Positions 9,713 to 20,891 of a DNA stretch of 64,000 nucleotides are shown here, in pieces (the stretch's first letter is position 1; each line of letters opens with the position of its first letter). The translations under genes were made by a program, and so were the position numbers. Origin of the DNA: Maniola hyperantus (Eukaryota > Arthropoda > Insecta > Lepidoptera > Nymphalidae); assembly GCF_902806685.2 (NCBI RefSeq), contig NC_048554.1:6076001-6140000 (forward strand). The letters are read 5' to 3'. Under the pieces are notes generated by a model. The model worked only from the letters and a program-made list of their open reading frames with translations. It had not been told where the DNA came from and ran no database searches.

Positions 9713-9978
9713 CCCCGTTCCCACTTGTCATTTGTCGATTGATGTTCCAGTGGCAGTACATTTTGACACAAAATAGGTTTCCGACAAGTGTGAATAGCTT
9801 CATATAAAATGATCTGCCACAGGAACATCCGCTTTAAATCCGGGCCCGTCAAACGGCAAGTGGGAACGGGATATTAATATGAATAAAGGTTTCCGACAAG
9901 TGTGAATAGCTTCACATAAAATGTTCTGCCGCTGGACCATCCGCTTTAGATCCGGGCCCGATAAACGACAAGTGGGAA
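9713..9978. mobile_element. MITE with inverted ends plus partial tandem copy
   Basis: CCCGTTCCCACTTG at 9714 is complementary to CAAGTGGGAACGGG ending at 9870. From 9888 the right part ('ggtttccgacaagtgtgaat' to 'gacaagtgggaact') is repeated, giving a 1.6-copy tandem with a period near 118. Confidence 0.75.
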
Positions 9979-10129
9979 CTAGGGTTTAATATGAATAATG
10001 CATCATGGAATAAAGTGTTTCAGCTTCGAAGGAGTGTTTTAGATTTTTAAGGATTGTTGTTTTATAGCGCAGAAACACTGAACAGTTTTTAAGCATCATG
10101 AACATCGTCGGGTTGCAAATGTCAACTTA

Positions 10130-10301
10130 TTTTTTTTTTAAAGAATATTAGCCATGTTGAATCACTAATATTCCCCTTTCCTCTCCAACTAAGCGTCAGG
10201 CTTGTGCTAGGATTAGGTACGACAATAGTTCAACGGGCGGGGTTTGAACCGTCGACCTTTCGGTTTTCAGTCCACTCCTCTACCGGTTGAGCTATTGAGG
10301 C
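10130..10301 (-). mobile_element. tRNA-Phe-derived SINE
   Basis: The minus strand reads GCCTCAATAGCTCAACCGGT, then ACTGAAAACCGAAAGGTC, then the B box GGTTCAAACCC. The anticodon loop CTGAAAA has GAA, as in tRNA-Phe. A body ('tcctagcacaagcctgac', 'gagaggaaagggg', 'ggctaatattctt') ends in an A tail. Two further copies lie at 20933-21101 and 39297-39471. Confidence 0.85.
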
Positions 10302-10496
10302 TTTTAAATTGAACAATAGAAATATTTTTTATTAAATTTTTTACTAGTATACCTACTTTTAAATAGTCAAATGCATCTACTATTAGATTACTTACATCTA
10401 ATATACTACTTTTGAATAAAACAATAGAAATATTTTCATTCAGATAAATTTTTACAAGTACCTACTTTTAAATTGTCAAATGGATCTACCATGCAT

Positions 10497-10560
10497 TGGT
10501 TCGGAATGATTTTCATACCGAGAAGAACTAGCAAGAAACTCGGCGGTTTCACTTTTGAAA
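10497..10560 (+). mobile_element. Retroposon 3' fragment
   Basis: 'accgagaagaactagcaaga' followed by AACTCGGCGG matches the motif seen at 5100 and 41047. Only a fragment remains. Confidence 0.4.
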
Positions 10561-11518
10561 GTTCTCCGTGTCCCGGATCAAGCCCGGACCACCGAATAAC
10601 CGAATAGCAAGGCTACCGCTATCCGCTTTTTTCTCTCCTTCGCTTATTTAATTACCCGCTTTTAAAGATCCTATTTTCAAACACCCGCATACTAGTTGAA
10701 TATTGTTCCAAAGAGCAAAGGTTTGTCAACTTCGTTTGTTGATTGTAAAGGATAACAAACCCGCTAATTGGAAAAGTTAGAACAGGAATGGAAATTCTTC
10801 CTTTAGTTTTAGAATTCCTTTGAGGCTTGAGATCACCTTTTATAATGAATTTAATATGATTTTCGAACTTAAACGCGGTGATTTGGAGTTTGTAAATTTT
10901 GGTTTGTTTGCTTAGCGAATGCCCTTTTTAGATTACAATTATACCTGTTACCCGCTATTCTATTTTTTTGATATTATTTCGAGTGAGGTGTCAAATGAAA
11001 GAGGAAGAAATACTGAGTTCAAAAATATAAATATAGTATAGTATTAAAATATACCAAGCGACAGAAATCCAATTTTACTATATTATCTAATCAAAGATCA
11101 ATCAATCCATTTTCATCCGTATTCTTACCTAATTTTCGCTCCTTATTAAGTATATAATTTACCTACCCATTTATTAGCTAAAAGATTAAAGGGTAGCGTT
11201 TATTTAAGTAGCGTAATAACTCAAGTTTTAATTTGAAGCTTTATTAAATAGATAAGATCAAAACATAGTTTAAAATGACCGTTAATAGAAAACGATTGGG
11301 CAGGTGACAGTTCCAAAAAATATAATCATATCAAAACGCTAAAGCGATCAGCTTTATTAGAATGTCCTTGCCTTAATTAATGTAAATCAACCATCAAAAT
11401 AGGCTTTTACGTTTTTTTGCTAGCAACGGTTATTTTAATTAATTTAATTTTGTTTTATCATTGACAGTTTTGTGTAGAGCTAGTCCTATTCATTGTCAAG
11501 ATTATTACCAAGATACCT
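10561..11518. other. Gene-free stretch
   Basis: AT-rich with no gene or recognised repeat on either strand. Confidence 0.55.
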
Positions 11519-11680
11519 ACTAGATGATGCCCGCGACTACGCTGCGTGGGTTTAGGTTTTTAAAATCCCGTTGGAACTCTTTGATTTTCCGGGACAAAAA
11601 GTAGTCTATGTCCGTCCCCGAGATGTAAGCTAACTCCGTAGGTACCTACTTTCCAAATTTCTTCAGAAACTGTTAAATGC
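11519..11680 (-). mobile_element. Helitron-like element H2, 5' part lost
   Basis: CTAGATGATGCCCGCGAC (hairpin end), 'cttttgattttccgggac' region and 'gagatgtaagctaactcc' match H2. The (TGTC)n end is missing. Confidence 0.65.
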
Positions 11681-12660
11681 TTTCCTAATGGTCAGAATAT
11701 AGTCTCCCTGTGCTTTTCAACGGGATAAGTAGGCAGCGATCCTTAGAACCCCTAAACCATCTTTCGGATTTGATCAAACTCGTTTCCTACAGATTCTAGA
11801 TTCAGTGAGCAAACGAGCTGGCAGTTCACCGCCGCCCATGAACATTTGCAATGCCAGAGAAACCACCAATGCGTCGCGCCTCGCCGGGTTTTCAAGAATT
11901 TGATGAATGACGCAGCAACAGTAGAACGGTGGTCTCCAAGTCTCCAGGTTAATGAACCCCAATGGTCACAGGCATTACACCATTCGAAGGGATACGAAGG
12001 GGGGGGGGGAGGGAGACACTGAATCCAGCTCGCAGCCGTAGCGCATGGACTGCTTTGCAGCTGGTTATGTCAGGCGCGTGTTCGATTGGGTGGATTCGGG
12101 ATAGAATCCTACCTACTACGAAGATTCTTTATTGTATTACTTACTTACTTAGGTAGTTACTTGTTTTACATAAAAATACCTTACTCTATAAAACAAAATA
12201 TACAAACATGTCATAATTTAAAAAAAACAATCATGTTCGTATAAACGAAACATCTGCCTTGCAATTACATGCCTACACGACAATTTCAACAATGCACGTC
12301 CCTCTGCGCCACGGAAATTAGGCTCAGCCGAAAAACAAACATATCCTTGATTGAGTTGCTCCACAACCGGTTCTAGCAACTTATTCAGCGTTCAAGGGGA
12401 GACGAATTTAATTTGGAAAACCATTTTAGGTCATCCAAAGCAAAGGGGATCATGAATGGTCAGTTAATTGCCTCGATAAATCACAGACTTGGGCCATTAT
12501 GGGTACTTATTATTAGGGTCAGCGCAGACCGGACGACAAACTGTGCTTGATGCGTGAATATCGCAGAGTACATCCAGAGGCGGCGGCAATAGGCGGCAAT
12601 AGGGTCAATTTTTCCAGGGATGCGAGATTCCATTTTTGCGCTTCCCAGGTCCCTGAATAT
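11681..12660. other. Gene-free stretch with a G-run
   Basis: A run of G at about 12000-12010 and small ORFs with no recognisable product. A short duplicated 'ggcggcaatag' lies at about 12581-12602. Confidence 0.5.
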
Positions 12661-12666
12661 GCAATT

Positions 12667-12717
12667 TTTTACGTCTACGCCATAATAATTTATTTCGGTA
12701 AATTAATTATTATGACG
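12667..12717. repeat. Imperfect palindrome
   Basis: CTACGCCATAATAATT and AATTATTATGACGTAG form arms with a few mismatches around a short centre. Confidence 0.65.
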
Positions 12718-12734
12718 TAGTAATACGAGTAGAT

Positions 12735-12815
12735 ATGAGGCCTGTCACTTCGTCCGTGTAAGTTTCGGATTTTTTTAATCCCTTGGGAATTCTTTCATTC
12801 AAACCCTGAAGATAC
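12735..12815 (-). mobile_element. Helitron-like 3' relic
   Basis: 'cacttcgtccgtgtaagttt' and 'cccttgggaattctttca' are worn versions of the H1/H2 3' half. Confidence 0.45.
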
Positions 12816-13004
12816 TGGAATTTCTTTTCGAGAAGTCGGATTACATAAAACCTAAAACCCCCGCAGTGACTCTCCTCACCCAGTCATTTACTTGTAGAGA
12901 GTTTGCGTGATCTCCTACGAACGCTTACCAAATACCAATCACGCACGGAATTATATCTTTCATACGAGTAGATTAATAATAATTTGTTATACGATGTTTG
13001 ATGA

Positions 13005-13162
13005 AGTTCCATAATGTTCTTAAAAGTGTGTGAAGTCTGCCAATCAATCCACGTCTGCCACGCACTTGGCCAGCGTGGACTATGGCCAAATCCTTCTCAT
13101 TCTGAGAGGAGACCCGTGTCTAGTAGTGAGCCGGCGGCGATGGGTTGTTGATGATGATGATT
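13005..13162 (+). mobile_element. SINE-A, 5'-truncated
   Basis: 'gtgtgtgaagtctgccaat', 'ccagcgtggactatggccaa', 'gaggagacccgtg' and a GATGATGATGA tail. Confidence 0.7.
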
Positions 13163-13586
13163 ATCTCATTTATCTGTAAGAAAATTATTCAAGAAAGCGA
13201 ATGTCGGATCGAATGGGAATGTCGAATCGGATCGCTAGGTCTGCGCCGACCGTAAGCGAGTATATTTTGTAAAGCTAGGTTTTATAAAACAATATTGCCA
13301 ACAAAGTTCTGACATTCACTGTGGACAACCTGCAGAGGGTGTTATTATCGCGCCATTTTTTTCAATATTTATACAAACAAATACCGGTTTTTAAAAGTTA
13401 TGTCCCGCTGTCATCATTTATAATACAGAACTCTTTTCAAAATTGTGAATTTGAATATTGGTCTCGTGCTAGCAAATGGCGATAAATAATTAGGCATTAT
13501 TCAATATTGAATCAGAGTATAAAGCTACGGCCACACCTGCGCATGATGAACGCGGGATCCGATGCGAGGGCGTCCACGACGCGAAT

Positions 13587-13744
13587 CTATAGCAGGTAAA
13601 GAGAGCAATCGGGGAGGGAGCACCCCGCCCTCTCGCACAGGCCCCGAGCTAACTCGGTGCGGGTGAGGGCGGTTACGTGCGGGTGTGCGGGGCGTCCCTC
13701 CGCCTCTTACTCCGATTGCCATCTCGACCTGTCGCGGACTATAT
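13587..13744. mobile_element. GC-rich palindromic MITE, family P
   Basis: The right end (CCGATTGCCATCTCGACCTGTCGCGGACTATA) is intact. The left end is worn (GCAGGTAAAGAGAGCAATCGG). The interior is GC-rich and self-complementary around GTGCGGGTG and CACCCGCAC-type words. ORFs over it are repeat artefacts. Relatives: 17956-18054, 19386-19549, 31350-31514, 38304-38358, 45651-45811. Confidence 0.7.
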
Positions 13745-13939
13745 TATACTCTATAGATTTTTCTCTTACTAGGTATCAAGAATAAAACTCGCGTTGTACA
13801 GAATATATTGTTGGAACTTTACGGGAAGATTTCTAACATAGTAGGTCGGTACTATCAAACTTACAATAGGTAGGTAATCATAATATTATTATGCAATGAA
13901 TGCTGAGCTTAGAAGAATTTATGTGAAACAATTACTACT

Positions 13940-14047
13940 AGCACCATCTAGCGGCATTAACATAAACTGCGACAGTAACGTACGTGTCGCATTTAAACCT
14001 ACTTTTACCGCCATCTACCGAGAGTATGGAAAACTACGACAGCAATG
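13940..14047. repeat. Two-copy diverged tandem repeat, period about 69
   Basis: 'gcaccatctagcggcattaa' with a downstream GACAGTAA at 13940 is echoed by 'accgccatctaccgagagta' with GACAGCAA at 14010. Confidence 0.5.
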
Positions 14048-14048
14048 T

Positions 14049-14220
14049 TCACGTAGTTCCGTTTTTGTCCACAGGCGGCAGCACGTTGCGGCGCCATGGA
14101 GCAGCTCCACGACGACAGGTAGCGCTCGAGCTCAGCACGAATTGTTCGAGCTCCTTGAACGAGTGCAATGTTCCAGGCTTGACGATCAGAGGGCAGTATT
14201 GCCCCCCGTATTTTTCTCAG
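14049..14220 (-). CDS. Possible exon, strand uncertain
   Basis: On the minus strand, after TTATCTTATCTTACCTGAG, a frame of 54 codons ends in TGA at 14049. It reads KYGGQYCPLIVKPGTL, HSFKELEQFVLSSS and later PWRRNVLPPVDKNGTT. Codon choice looks protein-like. On the plus strand the same DNA is bounded by a strong acceptor (GTTTTTGTCCACAG, exon from 14075) and a strong donor (CTCAG then GTAAGA at 14221), with two frames open across 146 bp. I cannot decide the strand and do not recognise the product. It may be a real exon or an exon copy from elsewhere. Confidence 0.35.
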
Positions 14221-14812
14221 GTAAGATAAGATAATTTTTTTATGAATCAGGAGTAGAGTTTAAGTGTATTTTTCTCAAGAATATTTTTTTAATGAATGAG
14301 GAGTAGATTTCATTAAAATAATAGTAATGTTAACTAGCCTTTAGAGATTCATAAAGTTTTGTTCGCCTATTTACCTAACAAAGGAAATAGGCAGATATTT
14401 CCTATCTCATATCTGTCTAGGATCTAACTAACTAGGTCCTATTTAAAATATTGTGTGTACTATAATATTAGACTTTTTTTTAAACTTGTAACTTTAGCTA
14501 GGTATCTACCTACCTACCTACTTGCACGTACGCAGTTACTGCAGCTGTCTAGGTATTAGGTGCTAGGACCTAGGTGGTCCTAGTATACCTAATTTACTTA
14601 TTTACTGCTTTGGCATGGCTAGGACGTGGCTCGGACACCAAGATATTTTAGTTAGTGCACTCCTAGTTTTCTTTAGTCGTGTCAATTTGGTACCTAATGG
14701 TACGAAGTTTACAAGTAGACAAATTACCAACGTGGTAAGTTTTTGGTTTTACAATGGTCATTACTACTTTTTTTTTACTACTACTACTGTAAAACTATTA
14801 AACTTACCTACC

Positions 14813-15187
14813 TACTAGGTTAGGGTTGCCAGGCATCCGGATAAAGCCGGACATGGGTAGGCTTTTTGATTGCGTGTCCGGCCAAAATAAACGGTGTCCG
14901 GCTTGTCCGGCTTTTGTTAGGCTTTTTACATTTCGCAAACGAGCGTGGCCGAGCGCAGGCAAGTCGACTGTCGGTCACTCCCGTAGGCGGCAGTGCCGCC
15001 TGACAACAAGATTTAGGTATGACAATAATAAAAAAGCTTGATTTTACATACAATTTGTTTGTCGTACCTATTAATACTAAGACACCTCAATAATGTAGGG
15101 TGTCCGGCCTTTCTACCCAAATGTCCGGCCAAACTTTCTGGTCTGTCCGGCTATTAGATTTGGCGACCTGGCAACCCTATACTAGGT
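14813..15187. mobile_element. hAT-type MITE with subterminal CCGGACA repeats
   Basis: The element proper is 14821-15179. Its 13-bp ends TAGGGTTGCCAGG and CCTGGCAACCCTA are exact inverted repeats. TACTAGGT occurs immediately outside both ends (14813-14820, 15180-15187), a perfect 8-bp target duplication as hAT elements make. About eight copies of TGTCCGG or CCGGACA lie inside, mostly near the two ends. The 67-77-codon frames here are not genes. Confidence 0.9.
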
Positions 15188-16000
15188 ACACGTCACAATA
15201 ATTAATAGGTAGTAGGTACTAGGTAGGTATATGGATGAGACTGCGTCCACGCGCGCCACGTTTTCACCCTCACCAGTTGCCACTGAATAAGTAAACCACG
15301 GAGGTTTGAAGGGCACCCACCTATTGAACAAAGTACCTACCTACCTACAATACAACGTTATTGAAAAGCGAACAATCATCGGTCAATGAATTTTCCGCTG
15401 CTGTGCAATGACCGTTAGAGTTCAACAGACAGTAGGCACCTTCTATTATTCGTTGGTTCCTCAGTACTTAAATAATAGTCGGAAATGGTAAGTATAAAGA
15501 TGGGAACCAGCCGTGGGGTGGCAAGCGGAGCATGTCGAAATTATCTTGTCATGTGCGTCACGCCCTGGAGAACTTTTACCTGTTGGGCTTATAATAAGTT
15601 ATTTGCCTTTTCTTGACCGATACGCTGCTTTGTTGCCTCTACATAGATATTAGATACGCTTTCAAGAAGCCTACGAGTAAGAGTATTAGACTTTTTAGCT
15701 AAATGCCTATTTCTGAAAATACCTATATCAAAATTGTCAAAGCCTTTTGTTCAAATTGGGTAGTTACCACCATTGTACATTTTTGTACATGTGACATGTG
15801 TCAATTGTTGAAATTGTCAGATTATTAATATATATACCTATAGCTGTTCGTGCTGATTCACTGATTGACTGACTGACTCACTCATTGATCACCTCTCCTG
15901 AACATTTTTGTATTAAAAAATTTTTTTTTACTGATATATTCGTATAGAAGACAAAAATTCATTTCATTCAATTCATTCGGAACAAAAGTAAGGAGAGAGC
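15188..16000. other. Gene-free stretch
   Basis: Nothing recognised apart from a short GACT/GATT array at 15857-15885 that may be an H3 relic. Confidence 0.5.
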
Positions 16001-16440
16001 TGATGATTGAGGATTTCGGAGACAAGTGAAGAGCACGCTTAAGGTATTGAAGATAGGTGGGGGGTGCTTGAGCAAATGTCATTCGAAACGTCATCCAATT
16101 GCCAATGAGCTGAAAAAAAATTCAAAGTGGCGAAAAAAAGATGGCCGCCATACAAACTTCGTCGGTGTCTATCTCGGAGAGTATAAAAGATGGAAGAGTA
16201 GTTTCTTCGCAAAAGATGATCAAGATCCGAAGGTCTACTCGACGAATAGAAAAAAAAATCAAGATGGCGGAATTTATTTTCCATAGAAAATGTATGGCAA
16301 ATAAAGTCCACATTTTGAAAAACTAACGCTGCATGCTCGCGGACCACTTCAGTGGTCCGCGCACCCACGCACCCTACTAGTTTTAAAACTAAAGCTACTA
16401 GGGCGCCCTGGTCTGAGAAGTCCACAACAAACTTAGGCAT
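16001..16440. repeat. Unclassified repeat-like segment with short palindrome
   Basis: Several overlapping frames (longest 133 codons, minus) are open here but none reads like a known protein. An exact palindrome CGCGGACCACT-TC-AGTGGTCCGCG lies at 16338-16361. The block 16375-16428 (minus) matches 18862-18925 (plus), sharing CTTCTCAGACC and 'tagctttagttttaa'. This suggests mobile DNA. Confidence 0.5.
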
Positions 16441-16890
16441 TGCTGAATAAGTAGGTACCTATATTATGCACTGCTATGTAGAATTACACAAAGTAATATG
16501 TAATAAATCCAGTGTAAAGACGTGTAATAAAACCAGTGCAAAGTAGTAGGTGGTAGAATAAAGTAGGTAGGTAGGGGTTTTTATTATTCTGGAAGCGCAA
16601 TATGACAAGTGTATGTATTTATGATTTATCAGAATAATTGTTTGTTGAATTCCGGGCACTGGCGCCGCCGAGTGGGCTTTTTTACAGACGTTAATATCTA
16701 TAGAGGAAAACAATGAGTGGTAGGTATTGTTTATCCTTAATACTGAACTACCTAGGTAATTAGTCAGGTTACATAATTAAATTAGTTAGTAAATAATTCT
16801 TAATTATAAATAACAATTGCGACATAGTGATAAATTCAAAGCCTCTAAGCTTATTTCGTGACTTATATTGTAAATAATCGGTACATACCA
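16441..16890. other. Gene-free stretch
   Basis: No gene or recognised repeat. Confidence 0.5.
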
Positions 16891-16891
16891 T

Positions 16892-16982
16892 GATTAATGT
16901 GATGATTTTTATTTGCCGATATTTCGACTCTTGCTTGAGTTAAAAGTAGAAATATCGGCAAATAAAAATCATCAAATTAATC
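16892..16982. repeat. Near-perfect palindrome, 34-nt arms
   Basis: 16892-16925 pairs with 16949-16982 with one mismatch; the loop is 23 nt. No target duplication and no second copy in the window. Confidence 0.9.
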
Positions 16983-17955
16983 CTGTTATTGACAATATAC
17001 AATATATCTACAATACGACGCCATAGCATACGTACATCGATGGTCACAATGTCAATTTGGACTACCTTTGAAAGCTCATGTTGCAATTGGTATACTTACT
17101 TAAGTAGGTACCTACTACCTACCATACTTAATAAGATTTTGAGGGGCGGTTTTAGCTGCGTTAAAAACATACATACAGGTATAAATCATAAACAAACATA
17201 AGTAAAACATAATTCAGTTCAATTTTAGCCGACTTTTGAGGGACCGACGCGCGGTGTTTAGCTGATGTACCTAAAGTCTTGTGAGGTAGACAACGCATTA
17301 TTTAATCTCGAGTATAAAATAAAATATGAATAACATAACATAAAAGATCAAAGCTAGTTATCTGACGCACTCCGGTGTCTATTTCTCCCTAATTCTAATA
17401 AACCCGTCAACAAGTGCTACCATTTTGTTATTATTGAATCATTTTTGACCAGGATTTCTTCGAAATAGAAGAACAAAAGGGGTTCAGTTAATGCAAGCTT
17501 CCGTTCGAAATATTTTGAATCGAAAAACTATAAGCAACTAAAACGTTCATGTTTACGGTTGAGTTTAAAAAACAAATTAGACTCAGCAGTGCAGCCAATT
17601 GTTGCCAATTTTAGGACCTATTAAAACGTACTTATCGTTGGCGACAAGGTGCCAACGAAGTACTTAGACTTTTTGGACAACTTTTTTTTTCAAAAACTGG
17701 TGTTAGGTACCTGTGTATTAGTGGTCGCAGGTCTATATATGTAGCGTAACGTGTCTCAAACCGGCAGCAGTCGTAAAAAGTGGAAAAACTAACACAAATG
17801 TGAAATGCCGACACGCGATGTTTCATACTAAGATTCACAGTCAAGGCAACCGCTCTGCTTGTCTTTTCATTGTTGAACCCACTGGTTTAATTCGGTGTCG
17901 AGAGTTTGTAGTTCAAGAACCCATTTCATCGTTACAATATATAGTACCTACCTAG
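16983..17955. other. Gene-free stretch
   Basis: No gene, RNA or repeat recognised. Confidence 0.5.
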
Positions 17956-18054
17956 GTCCAGATGGCAATCGCGGTATGAGGCGGGGAATGCCCCGCACAC
18001 CCGCGCCGCGCTCACCCGCACAGGTTTGCCATCTCGACCTGTCGCGTATTATCA
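17956..18054. mobile_element. Family P MITE, short internally deleted form
   Basis: 'ccagatggcaatcgcggtat' at one end and 'tttgccatctcgacctgtcg' at the other, with CCCCGCACACCCGC inside. Confidence 0.7.
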
Positions 18055-18553
18055 TGTTTTACCATCAAGAAAGATAGCAGTCAATCGCAAAATCTGTTAA
18101 TGAAACAAGTAAACTAACGGTAATAGCTTACCTAGATATTAACAGGAGCGCAAAAATCTCAATTGATCAAATCGCTAAATAGTAATACTGTTAACAGTTG
18201 TACCGTTACCTCCCAATTTGTGACCATTGAAGAAAGATCATTTCTTAATTTACTTTTGTGGTTTGCACCGGAACGTAACAAATATTTAACATGATTAATT
18301 TGAAATAAATGCCATAAAATCAATTAAGTCCGTAATGGGAACTTTTTTCTCATATAAGTAGTAAAACTTCCGGTGGCCTAGAAGCCTTAATGTTGACGTG
18401 CTGGAAGGTCTAGTTTGTGAATGTATTTAATTTGTGTTTTTTTAGAGATAATAATAGTAATCTTTCGTAATTTGTCGGAAAAAACGGATTAACTCTCAAA
18501 TCTCATCGTCTCTTGGTAAACAAATGGTAATCCTGGTAATCCATACTCACTTG

Positions 18554-18618
18554 CATACTAATATTATAAGAATGCAAGTATGAATTACAATGCAGTGAAG
18601 TCGCGGGCATCATCTAGT
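18554..18618 (+). mobile_element. Helitron-like H2 reduced to its two ends
   Basis: 'actaatattataagaatgca' (5' end) is followed directly by 'gtgaagtcgcgggcatcatc' and TAGT (3' end). About 170 bp of the usual interior is missing. Confidence 0.6.
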
Positions 18619-18861
18619 TAAATATACATTGTGAGGTTACAAACTTGTTGATTGTTATGTGGTGTGTTTTGTCTATTATGTGTCCTTTTCTTGGTTCCTA
18701 TAGATAGCAGATTCTAGCTATATAAAGTCATCGTCTGGTACGGTACTATGATGATTTTCTTTTGTGTTTATTTTATGGTTTGAGCGTATGTCATGCATCT
18801 TATGGACGTGTTTCGGTGTTTCTGCAGCGTGAATTTGTATCAAGTGAGTTTTTCATTTTAT

Positions 18862-18925
18862 TGTCGGCTCTTCTCAGACCTGGGCGCGTTTGGAACCCTT
18901 GTAGCTTTAGTTTTAAGTTTATCAC
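18862..18925 (+). repeat. Dispersed repeat 'ttctcagacctgggcgcgtt'
   Basis: Shares CTTCTCAGACC and 'tagctttagttttaa' with 16375-16428 on the other strand. I recall it as recurrent in lepidopteran DNA; nature unknown. Confidence 0.5.
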
Positions 18926-19350
18926 CTAGATCATTGTATTGCAAATTCAGCAAGTGTATTACAATAATACCCAGTCTGAATAGATGATTTCAGTTTGAGT
19001 ATTTTACTTACTTACGATTACTACTTTATGAATAGAGTTTTATATTCCGACCATAATTATGAAGTACACGGCTGTACCCGGTAAGTAATATTAGTATTTT
19101 TTGTATAATAGGTTTAGGAACCCTGAGAATTGTTACAGTACTAGAGCATGCAAAGTTCCTCAAAATAGTTTTAATTTGTTTTTACTCCGTTTATCGCTAT
19201 CTTTATACATAGATATAATATTATTATACCGATACCCAACATTTTACGGTAATGCAAGAAGAAGGAAAGGTATATATTATTATCTACCTTTATTACTTCA
19301 TGAAGGAAGTTGTTTTGTCTTTATTATTATCTTATTGTTGTTATCTTTGT

Positions 19351-19582
19351 ATTCATAGGGGGCTCACTTGTGACTTTATGTTACGATAGTACGCGACAGG
19401 TTGACATAGAAATCGGGGAGGGGTCGCCCCGCACGCCCGCACAGCCCTCGCACTAACTCAGTGCGGGCGAGCGCAGGTGACGTGCGGGTGTGCGGGGCGT
19501 CCCCCCGCCTCATACCCCGATTGCTATGTCGACCTGTCGTGGACTATAGTAACATCAAGTCACAAGAGAGCCCCCTATGAAT
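19351..19582. mobile_element. Family P MITE inside a larger palindrome
   Basis: The P element is 19386-19549, with ends TAGTACGCGACAGG and CCTGTCGTGGACTATA. The flanks themselves are inverted repeats: ATTCATAGGGGGCTC...GTGACTTTATGTTAC (19351-19384) against the complement of 19550-19582, with about three mismatches. The other P copies lack these flanks. So P either sits inside another palindromic element or the flank was duplicated in inverted form. Confidence 0.8.
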
Positions 19583-20890
19583 CTCCCTGATTGGACCACT
19601 GTCATCAACTCTTGGTGTAGGTAATGTACCTAGGCACACAAATTTTTAGGAACAAAATTTTCACAACGTTTTACAAAAAACTATTCGATTTTTTTCAGTC
19701 TTACCAATTTACTTTTGCCCATTTTTTTGCTTAAAATTGCGTTCTCAGCACAATGTTTTGTGCTGTAGGTATAAGACCTTGGTTTTTAGGCACGTTAATT
19801 ACATTTAGCTAAATCATAGTGTACCTACCTACTAATAGCAGAATTGTTACCACTGTCTCTTTTACTGCAATGCTGTAATTATATTACACAGATAATATAC
19901 ACTTTTGTTATGTTATTTTGTGATTCTTTGTAATAGTTCTCGCTGAGATACTTCAGAACATTATTTAGGAAATGATCCTCCAACTCTCAGCGTCGCCATT
20001 CTAAAAAGCCTTCGGGTTCGGCACGGAAAGACAGATAAAAGCCAAATTCATACTTTGGTCACCCATCCAGATACCGACGGGGATAAAATTGACTTTATTT
20101 ACGTGGTTTTACTATTTACAACTTGTAATGTAGGCTAATTCACTATAATCAGATCCTTGACGTCGATCATCGATTAAAAAAACTGCATTCAATGATTTTT
20201 TTATATGACTTGTATGAATGATTTACCTACTAAATCATTGGCAATAGCCTAACACCCTGTATAAGTACAGACAGACAGACATTTCGCTTTTGACCTATTG
20301 TCACAGTAGTATAATATGAGTCAGCAGGCCGTCAGTTGTGGCTATCGATTGACCTTCACATACATAGGCTTGGTTACAATACACACAATCTGGTGAATAA
20401 ATCAGGTATCTACTGTGAGATTAATAGTGTGCCAGGTTTAATTGCGAAACACAGTCTCAATAAGTGATGACAGTAATTGTTCTTTATGGACAGTGGCTTG
20501 GGAAGTAAACAAAACCGATTGTAAAGTGATAATAATTATAAAAAAGGTCTGCTCTGCCACCTTAAATTTTTATCAAAAAATTTATAGCCTAATTTATAAT
20601 ATCATATTTTAACCATAACCCATACATCCGAATCTGTTAAGCTGTATAGAAGTTATCGTGGAATAAAGAAACTCGCTGGCATGAATCCTGAAAATATTAC
20701 GCTCTTTTGGGTCGTGTAATAAATTAGTTTCATTCTTAAAGACAACTCGAAATAGCAACTGTCGTGAATATTGAAGGCGATTATGATTTTAAGCACGTTG
20801 CTGAATAACTTGCCAACTGTGGTTTACAATAAGCCAGAACCAGATCGTTTTGTGATTCATATAAAGTGGGAAGTAGCACCTTTGCATAAT
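19583..20890. other. Gene-free stretch
   Basis: No gene found. A 20-bp-scale hairpin (CAGCACAA...TTGTGCTG) at 19748-19766 and a (GACA)n run at 20271-20281 are the only features seen. Confidence 0.5.
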
Positions 20891-20891
20891 A

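Noticed and set aside
11998..12010. G-run as a quadruplex regulatory element
   Set aside because: A single uninterrupted G-run without the four-tract pattern or any nearby gene.
13525..13722. GC-rich ORF and similar ORFs at 31173-31581
   Set aside because: They lie inside family P MITEs, which are palindromic and GC-rich, so open frames appear on both strands.
14615..14818. 67-codon ORF as gene
   Set aside because: No motif; it ends in the flank of a hAT MITE and composition is unremarkable.
16039..16440. 133-codon minus-strand ORF
   Set aside because: No recognisable motif; it overlaps several other open frames and contains a dispersed repeat and a palindrome.
19988..20036. Further RTE-like LINE fragment
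   Set aside because: Only 'gtcgccattct' matches the LINE tail well; the surroundings do not follow.
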